In this document: positions 62,801 to 64,000 of the stretch, in pieces
Layout: every line of letters starts with the position of its first letter
Numbering within the stretch: position 1 is the stretch's first letter
Notes under the pieces: model-generated
Database searches by the model: none
Seen by the model: only the letters and a program-made list of their open reading frames with translations
Told to the model about the DNA's origin: nothing
DNA from: an uncultured Enterobacterales bacterium
GTDB taxonomy: Bacteria; Pseudomonadota; Gammaproteobacteria; Enterobacterales; CALYQQ01
Assembly: GCA_945288535.1 (NCBI GenBank)
Contig: CALYQQ010000008.1
Coordinates: forward strand, 1-64,000
DNA: 64,000 bases
Reading direction: 5' to 3'
Made by a program: the position numbers and the translations under genes

Positions 62801-63940
62801 CCTTTTGCATCTCAGCGGTATTGGTTTGGTGTGGTAAATTCACCTACTCATCTGCAGATAGTACAAACGGACGCTGTCGTCGGACATGAATCAGATATGC
62901 AACAACAGGTTGCGATGTTGTTTAAAGAGATTTTGGGTTATGAGACGGTCGATCTACAGCGTGGATTTTTTGAGCTAGGCGGTGATTCACTAAGTGCATT
63001 GCAATTGATCGGGCGCCTACAAAAACTGACGGGTGTACGGGTTGAGCTTATGACTATGGAGCAGCCGAGTGTCACGCAAATAGCGAAAGCGTTGGAGGAC
63101 CATGCAGCAGGGCAATACCAAAGTGAAAACTGTTTGGTAAAACTGTGTAACGGTGAAGATAAGAACCAATTACCCCTTGTATTGATCCATCCTATTGGTG
63201 GTGATATCTATTTTTACCGAGAGTTGGCTCAACGTTTAGGGAGTCGTAGAACGATTTATGCCATACGCTCGCCACTACTTAATGATGCGGATACTTTTGC
63301 TTTTGAGAGTATCGAGCAGCTTGCAGGTGAGTATTTAGCTTTGCTGAAACCACATCTTGAGCGAAGTGAGTGTTGTCTGGCAGGTTCTTCATTCGGGGGT
63401 ATTATCGCGTTTGAAATGGCACGACAATACCAAGAAAGGAAACATGTATCTCTGCCAGTAGTAATGATTGATTCCCCTGGTCAGGGAAATCTGCCTGAGG
63501 CCATGACAGAAGAGCAAATTTTGGACTATCTTCTTTCATTTGGCCTAATATCATTGGATATTGATTGGGATGTATGGAAAACAATGAGCAATGTAGTAGA
63601 TAAAATCAATTATTTATCTGAGATCACTAAAGGCACTGTAGCAGAAACAATTTTTTCCTCAACGTTCTTACCTCGTTATTTGCGTACCTGGCAACGGCAT
63701 AATGTTATGATGCAGCATTATTTCCCGAATAAGTTGATAAGTGATGTATTGTTTTTCTCTCATCGTGAGATTATTGCAGATTTTCCTGAAAATCAAAGTA
63801 AATTTTGGTATCCGTGGGTACAGGGACGCTTTGAAGAACAGATAGTTCCGGGAAATCACTTGACGATGAACGCGGGAGAGGGCGCGGCAATGATGGCGAA
63901 AAAAATGACTTCATGGTTAGGGCAGTGGACACAGGCTTGA
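47885..63940 (+). CDS. NRPS-PKS megasynthase: dock-C-A(Ser)-T-E-Cy-A(Cys)-T-E-C-A(Gly)-T-KS-AT-ACP-TE
   Basis: 5351 residues. TubC-like docking domain 1-60; C (about 75-490, HHMLSDA at 201); A with code DVWHFSLID, serine; T (Ser 1073); E (1120-1560, HHLVIDS, VEGHGRE); Cy (1570-2000, D-x4-D at 1705); A with code DLYNLSLIW, cysteine, no oxidase insert; T (Ser 2579); E (2625-3060, EGHGRQ); C (3080-3520, HHAILDG at 3211); A with code DILQLGVIW, glycine; T (Ser 4057); KS (4112-4545, Cys 4284 in TACSSSL); AT (4625-4985, GHSLGEY, HAFHS for malonyl); ACP (Ser 5035); TE (5090-5351, Ser 5169, His 5325). No KR or DH. The start at 47885 follows GAAGGGG and lies 2 bases after the previous stop; a longer in-frame extension overlaps that gene and is rejected. 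Confidence 0.95.
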   Translation: MLTDLLNNLKKNHILLWAKADNQLGFSADKDLGFNADLKAEVMARKDELMTLLQANGVISEQHAKEKPFLRLPPHCWPVMLDSIQQGMYLQSEIDGLPYTYTVPLFIWLAQVDIERMQSALQNFLKDQPILRQSIDHNMKRIFLAPEQFVLEVEKISWFELENKKRTLAQQVFPLPEGQFARFVLLMRTGTQEAVLACIHHHMLSDASSVQYFVHRLLSMYAIPSLPAQPEVGYLDYSAYQQWQIRQDDVQAFRKSLAIRLNQAEPPALRQRHLLGVENRALFTQASLTSEIVADLTQVCGEKGLTLYSLLFTMFAHVLRTFSGQDSDFPIALTVMNRPEMFSRAIGPFISTMPVITILRSDKSILSNVQRIQHDILQLQEYPWLNIGHLLPEIDGGAARINELVQLLFTFHNFESDDIALPNVEYHLEPYPDLAEKFGISLFAVQRDGKIDFTLTAAENRYEEEYIRNILTTFVYALEQFKRQSWNTQLEQIDLILPTQRQQALFEWNNTRCNYSEKAHIAALLERQVALTPDNIACADRHRQLTYCQLNQQANQLAVVLSSRGVKHGTYVVLCLDRSVELLISIWAILKLGAVYLPVDPAFPDERLDYILQDSQANVIICHQAYRHRLINERRRVIVLDDESLRNELSQLNDKNVRRQISPNDLAYIIYTSGTTGQPKGVMCTHSGLINRIQWMNKSYPLTETDRVLQKTPYIFDVSVWELIWASFYGANIIFADPDGHKDANYLIDLIERETITVLHFVPSMLAAFTETLQGIQRERNICLSSLRYVFCSGEELKLSQVKGIKRCLPHIALHNLYGPTEASIDVLYFDCNDPDIDNVLIGRPIDNMKVLVLDKRQRLLPPGAIGELYLSGVGLARGYLNKASLTAEKFIANPFCNEWDEGTDDYAYLYKTGDLVYQRNDGQIVYVGRNDFQVKIRGYRIELGEIVQRLEAFDTVNQAVVLVYQQPHPRLIAYYTAQSPLPEGSLQLFLSTTLPEYMIPENFIWIEKWPVTINGKLDRRALPEPSQLSIQECVTPQSKTEAQIAAIVAEMMGIDKALFSCEANLYQLGLDSIMAIKLVSKLRQFMGISIRVKDVFACKTVRSLYQRLSQCNEQVMIKSKQEQGILVGEFPLLPIQNWFFDCAFPYPNHWNQAFMIDVPALNIDRLRKALYTVVQHHDALRLTFTTNNSSSHWRQFYQPITEADNIELLYHHIDHSVPQSQETLSALLTKWQSDIDLTRGPLYRFGYITGVDNGRARIFCACHHLVIDSVSWGILAHDLANAYYGKNLGDKGTSYRQWAEHFEHYCTEHAEEASYWQEIMTNYRHITLPEARGTAMAYNRCTLSIKVTQALQTEGMRAFNAKIDECLLACAGVILTQYFNGKLTHVTVEGHGREDINGALDVHRCIGWFTSLYPCILSSDANPVTQLQAVKAQLRGTPHQGVGFGAFARKLELPLPNVCFNYLGQVTTSDEKDWTLVMSPIGETRHPDNGLPFGITLFSYIEQGQLQLEVVSGLPREQNQQLLEAWTSSINTLITCCKEQVRTQYGPGDFINVADERDLQHLPLQGSKENGNSFAMTEIQKAYLIGRFENYEIGNVANHIYNEFVFPHLDDKRLEWAINQLIALCPVLRTLYDVENMTQHFISISQAGQYLLRVNDLRLDDETAALISVRERLSHQIYQVDRFPLFTFEISRLRDRDVLHISLDLILLDVQSRLILYQLLNALYRGNTLPRLTTVTFKDYQDHLVHLKVSRWYQRDRAYWQDKLADMPLRPNLPLKVPSTTVERPHFAEHTLYVDKQRWQAFKRQVQHYQVSYSSVLLSLYGYLIARYSGNSEFLITMTLFNRYAVCKDVNDILGDFTSTNLFHFRDAGEDLFRTIEMTHKRMWDDIQHALYSGLNVQRDLVKLRELDRHSAVSPLIFTGVIGQQTNDWDKHAYLEDNEMRDQRYWCAQTSQAWIDLQAIEVDGRFMSKWLYVEQLFDEKTIAHLNYTYCRLITLLAQQPWETRLGCENYLPDAQREMMYQANSISQPISEATLFSAFDLLATQTQYRDMIAVYDEKAAIGITYGQLKQDSDALAMSGGGSSAPLIAILAEKSYAQICACLAVMKAGKGYLPLHVEWPTKRIVNILQQAGIEEIWLTRAQSGRADIGTLRKEGYQILIIEDRLDEVITLQPLFSLPQVSAANVAYVIFTSGSTGQPKGVTIDHRGAVNTLQAVNQRLRLTSEDVLFALSELSFDLSVYDIFGALSVGAEIVLPAQENVKDPDQWLPLLAQRGVTIWNSVPQLAGLLADTVTRQRYSLPKLRAFLMSGDWIPLNLPEILRALWPNADCISLGGATEGSIWSVWFPIETIDPAWRSIPYGTAMPNQALYVLDPKGQMCPVGVTGELYLGGIGVALNYWRNPQLTEERFILHPSHGRLYKTGDLGRWHAEGYVEFLGRNDFQIKLRGHRIELGEIENRLLQCSEIHQAVALVMALPTPMLVAYYVGDANTDEKIIRSRLAEQLPDYMIPSHFIALDALPLTSNGKLDRNSLPLPTNKEQVAYCSPRDDYEYQLCRLWSEILQIPADELSTQADLFQLGIDSIASIQMAGRLRRELQMDVTLKELLAYRTIASFYDNILARQPVDKIQAIQQETGPLSGEVPLLPIQQWFLDHDLPHKQQWNQYGLLIAPELTLPHLKSLLPNLIAQHDAFNLRFEKDALGKWHQYYQPQATLPPCYALNIRTLPFSEDHPDFGTVLLQYFADWQQVFDIETGPLATFAVLDGYADGNTRLFIACHHLIVDTISLQVIIDDLRRLSQGETLPEKVSSYRQWVNHLQQRVQMRLPEREAWLEQLPRSEVYALQALGGLETTQHTQVWGERQSRRLIQYLAMFDMQPNDMITWAVSRILHDLTGQRTFSLWFEGHGRQSDEKTLDISRTMGWFTCRYPVRLSYQSDAKEHLLTVKNNLRRWSQRAEYFASLCGLPIVREDGISINYLGKMEAAGDWKLDHRFVGLHRHASQGGMHLIDIVVLNVGDCLELRVESRLQKYNAAWLVQRLLRELEDGMTEINWPSWRWLTESDVNFTFTQSHLNRLQHAQAVDAIFMANSLQQGMLYHSLAFGDADQVYRVATRWDYHCAIEPETFKSAWQWLQQQFACLRLRFDWCGEIVQIIDHEGHFFWHFYDISHLSPEEQAHALDAMQESEQQVGFDLQQSGLFRVCLVKLENAHFACLFCVHHAILDGWSSPLLMERLHEAYLTLLRGDKPPNQLDPFISIQRYIQQNRDRDTDFWLEYLKSVDISPDLSGWRRQDTEISAISAINSVSIAGTCCCELSAEDRQYALEVAQHQGITLNALLQYAWHKVLAIYSGATVTIVGTVVAGRMLPLNGIENTLGMFLNTLPLKVTHQHDLPMLEQAYRLQQDINEANTRCLVDLARLQPTGQRLFDSLFIYENYPQPDKDRYHELQYRLINHREQRDYPLVVTVEEDPETLLIKLDYAAEYFDATMIQQAMVLLKKIISHMAKDERAETIAIAPVYCEPEQSLTLSTPGNAVTLPQVLAYYACNRPDSLVLCDGDRCWSYAQLNIEVTQLANLIASRIKSVSHGPIALRLHNKALTIMALLAIGRLGVAYVPLDKDYPQQRIDFILRDSQAIAILTMFNEEEVAYSIPSISLFGPEGEALWYEQAKIPTFEPTAEKTAYILYTSGTTGKPKGVSVGHGTLLATLLGFWQQHFQGREGLKTYSMTNPVFDIFGLEYGLPLLSGGCVFAGTHHVAVLDCHKFDFIQSTPSMLEILLPVLQAGEECLLLVGGEKLEPHLAQRALIIFTALVNVYGPTETCIWSTSKYYCRAMTDRDLTIGRPLPGERCLVLDPAGAPLPVGAVGELYIGGNGVAEGYYNQPELTALRFVSLPFAEGIWYRSGDLARILPNGEIAFLGRLDQQVKLHGHRIEKGEIEQVILQHESIMQVSVQICQLAGNKNVGQVLVAYYVAQGEVDARQLNEHVSRQLPDYMVPAHWIALSALPLNANGKLDVRALPSIDVSVSPRTVQKEISTPLVEQLQAIWQALLGCETVDINTSFFELGGNSIMLTRLYGLLPDRVQQKISLIDLFRLPTIASIAAYIDDHRPQEAPVPKSALINFQNDIAIVGMAGRFPGAKTLTAFWRRLYNGEEFITHYSRASLEASVAPELLDHPHYVRAQCMLDDIDCFDADFFNCTAQEACLMDPQQRIFLECAWHALEDANCDPQRFTGNIGIYATIGNNNYERDVVLQNMPQADLIDHYQSMIHNHAHFLATKTAYKLNLTGPAMTIQTACSSSLVAVHQACRALQAGDCQVALAGGISIGQLARSGYIYHPGMIFSPDGHCRPFDAQASGTIEGQGVGIVVLKPLAQAQAEGDVIYAVIKGSAVNNDGREKMGFTAPSERQQQAVISQAQANAGVMPADISYIEAHGTGTPLGDPIEIAGLKAAFAGQSTKQTCAIGSVKSNLGHLDVAAGIAGLIKTTLCLKHRTLVPTLHMQRENPVLKMSEGPFYVNIETCEWKSDTGLRTAGVSAFGIGGTNAHVIVQQAPSRSTADAVPAKRNILCVSAANEAALKRMSDALADHLETHPDHLVDAVGYTLMAQRHRYAYQRLVSGDSREDIIKQLRKQGDIVLRPEIGAQVAFMFPGQGSQFVGMTQALYEVEPRFREEVDRCLAVIEPMMSDKITREDVLANTENVHYTSITQIALFVYEYALAQWYRFLGVEPAVMIGHSLGEYVAACIAGVFSLEDALKLIIKRGALLANTAPGTMLAVKQSAETISEQAALLGVDIAVVNDAGSCVISGAVSAIASLQASLSTQGVSCYPVKVSHAFHSRLLDPVLAEFKGTLQEITFNTPSLPFISNLTGQLATADQVCQPEYWIQHLRHTVQYDDGLSTLLEQCANNNWVLLEVGPRQILSTLALRHPALGNTAVIVSSPRNAIDAKQVTQMLWHSIGALYMSGVDINQTRFWRCTKQASLSLPAYPFASQRYWFGVVNSPTHLQIVQTDAVVGHESDMQQQVAMLFKEILGYETVDLQRGFFELGGDSLSALQLIGRLQKLTGVRVELMTMEQPSVTQIAKALEDHAAGQYQSENCLVKLCNGEDKNQLPLVLIHPIGGDIYFYRELAQRLGSRRTIYAIRSPLLNDADTFAFESIEQLAGEYLALLKPHLERSECCLAGSSFGGIIAFEMARQYQERKHVSLPVVMIDSPGQGNLPEAMTEEQILDYLLSFGLISLDIDWDVWKTMSNVVDKINYLSEITKGTVAETIFSSTFLPRYLRTWQRHNVMMQHYFPNKLISDVLFFSHREIIADFPENQSKFWYPWVQGRFEEQIVPGNHLTMNAGEGAAMMAKKMTSWLGQWTQA

Positions 63941-63975
63941 TAGCATAGAGTATTTATTGTATTAGCGGATCAATA

Positions 63976-63998
63976 AGCGGGATAAAAACTATCCCGCT
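63976..63998 (+). terminator. Probable terminator of the antibiotic cluster
   Basis: A 9-bp perfect stem, AGCGGGATA (63976-63984) and its complement (63990-63998), with a 5-base AAAAC loop, 35 bases past the megasynthase stop. The window ends two bases later, so any T-tract is unseen. Confidence 0.65.
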
Positions 63999-64000
63999 GA

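Larger units (their letters stand above)
37555..63998 (+). other. Althiomycin-type hybrid NRPS-PKS biosynthetic gene cluster
   Basis: Five co-directional genes separated by 2-97 bases (one more gene is apparent because of a frameshift): MFS exporter, AurF-like N-oxygenase, methyltransferase, NRPS and NRPS-PKS. Predicted building blocks in order are Gly, Cys (to thiazole), D-Ser, Cys (thiazoline), Gly and malonate. That order, with an oxime-forming oxidase and an O-methyltransferase, fits the known structure of althiomycin. The region is richer in G+C than the flanking chromosome, suggesting horizontal gain. Product identity is inference from domain logic; the right end may extend past the window. 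Confidence 0.8.

Overview
The window looks like part of the chromosome of an AT-rich, insect-associated member of the Enterobacterales, most like Arsenophonus or a related Morganellaceae genus. That placement is inference. It rests on enterobacterial core genes (slt, trpR, yjjX, rob, arcA, plsB, dgkA, lexA, ybjG, maeB, pgpA, yccJ) sitting in a very AT-rich background with long gene-free stretches and visible gene remnants, as expected of a genome undergoing reductive decay.

Region 1 (1-18.1 kb) is mostly housekeeping. A heptamer repeat and empty AT-rich DNA come first, then yccJ, a DoxX-family gene, slt-trpR, yjjX, rob, arcA, plsB facing dgkA-lexA (with two SOS boxes), an RraA-like gene, ybjG and maeB. 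The slt-trpR-yjjX-rob-arcA order is the E. coli order, but gpmB and the cre genes are absent.

Region 2 (18.4-29 kb) is sparse. It holds an autotransporter beta-barrel with almost no passenger, 2.7 kb of nearly empty DNA with a decayed metallo-beta-lactamase-fold hydrolase, a small heat-shock protein, pgpA, an EntD-type phosphopantetheinyl transferase, a membrane-anchored protein of unknown function, a small lipoprotein and a further unidentified gene remnant.

Region 3 (29.2-36.1 kb) is a galactitol-like sugar PTS locus: IIA, IIB, IIC, FGGY kinase, zinc polyol dehydrogenase, GntR regulator, class II ketose-bisphosphate aldolase and a dedicated HPr. It is clearly richer in G+C than the flanks and was probably acquired.

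Region 4 (37.5-64 kb) is the main find: a hybrid NRPS-PKS cluster whose layout fits the antibiotic althiomycin, known from Serratia marcescens (alb) and Myxococcus xanthus (alm). It encodes an MFS exporter, an AurF-like diiron N-oxygenase, a methyltransferase, an NRPS reading A(Gly)-T-Cy-A(Cys)-Ox-T, and a 5351-residue NRPS-PKS reading dock-C-A(Ser)-T-E-Cy-A(Cys)-T-E-C-A(Gly)-T-KS-AT-ACP-TE. Predicted logic: Gly becomes an oxime through the N-oxygenase, the first Cys becomes a thiazole through the embedded oxidase, then D-Ser, then a second Cys left as a thiazoline, then Gly plus malonyl cyclised to a pyrrolinone that the methyltransferase O-methylates. The EntD-type transferase at 23.7 kb is the only candidate in the window for activating the carrier domains.

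The NRPS loading adenylation domain is broken by an 8-bp tandem duplication (41970-41985) that shifts the frame and creates a stop. Removing one copy restores a single 2376-codon reading frame. It may be a recent inactivating mutation, a slippage-prone on/off switch or a sequencing error; the sequence alone cannot decide.
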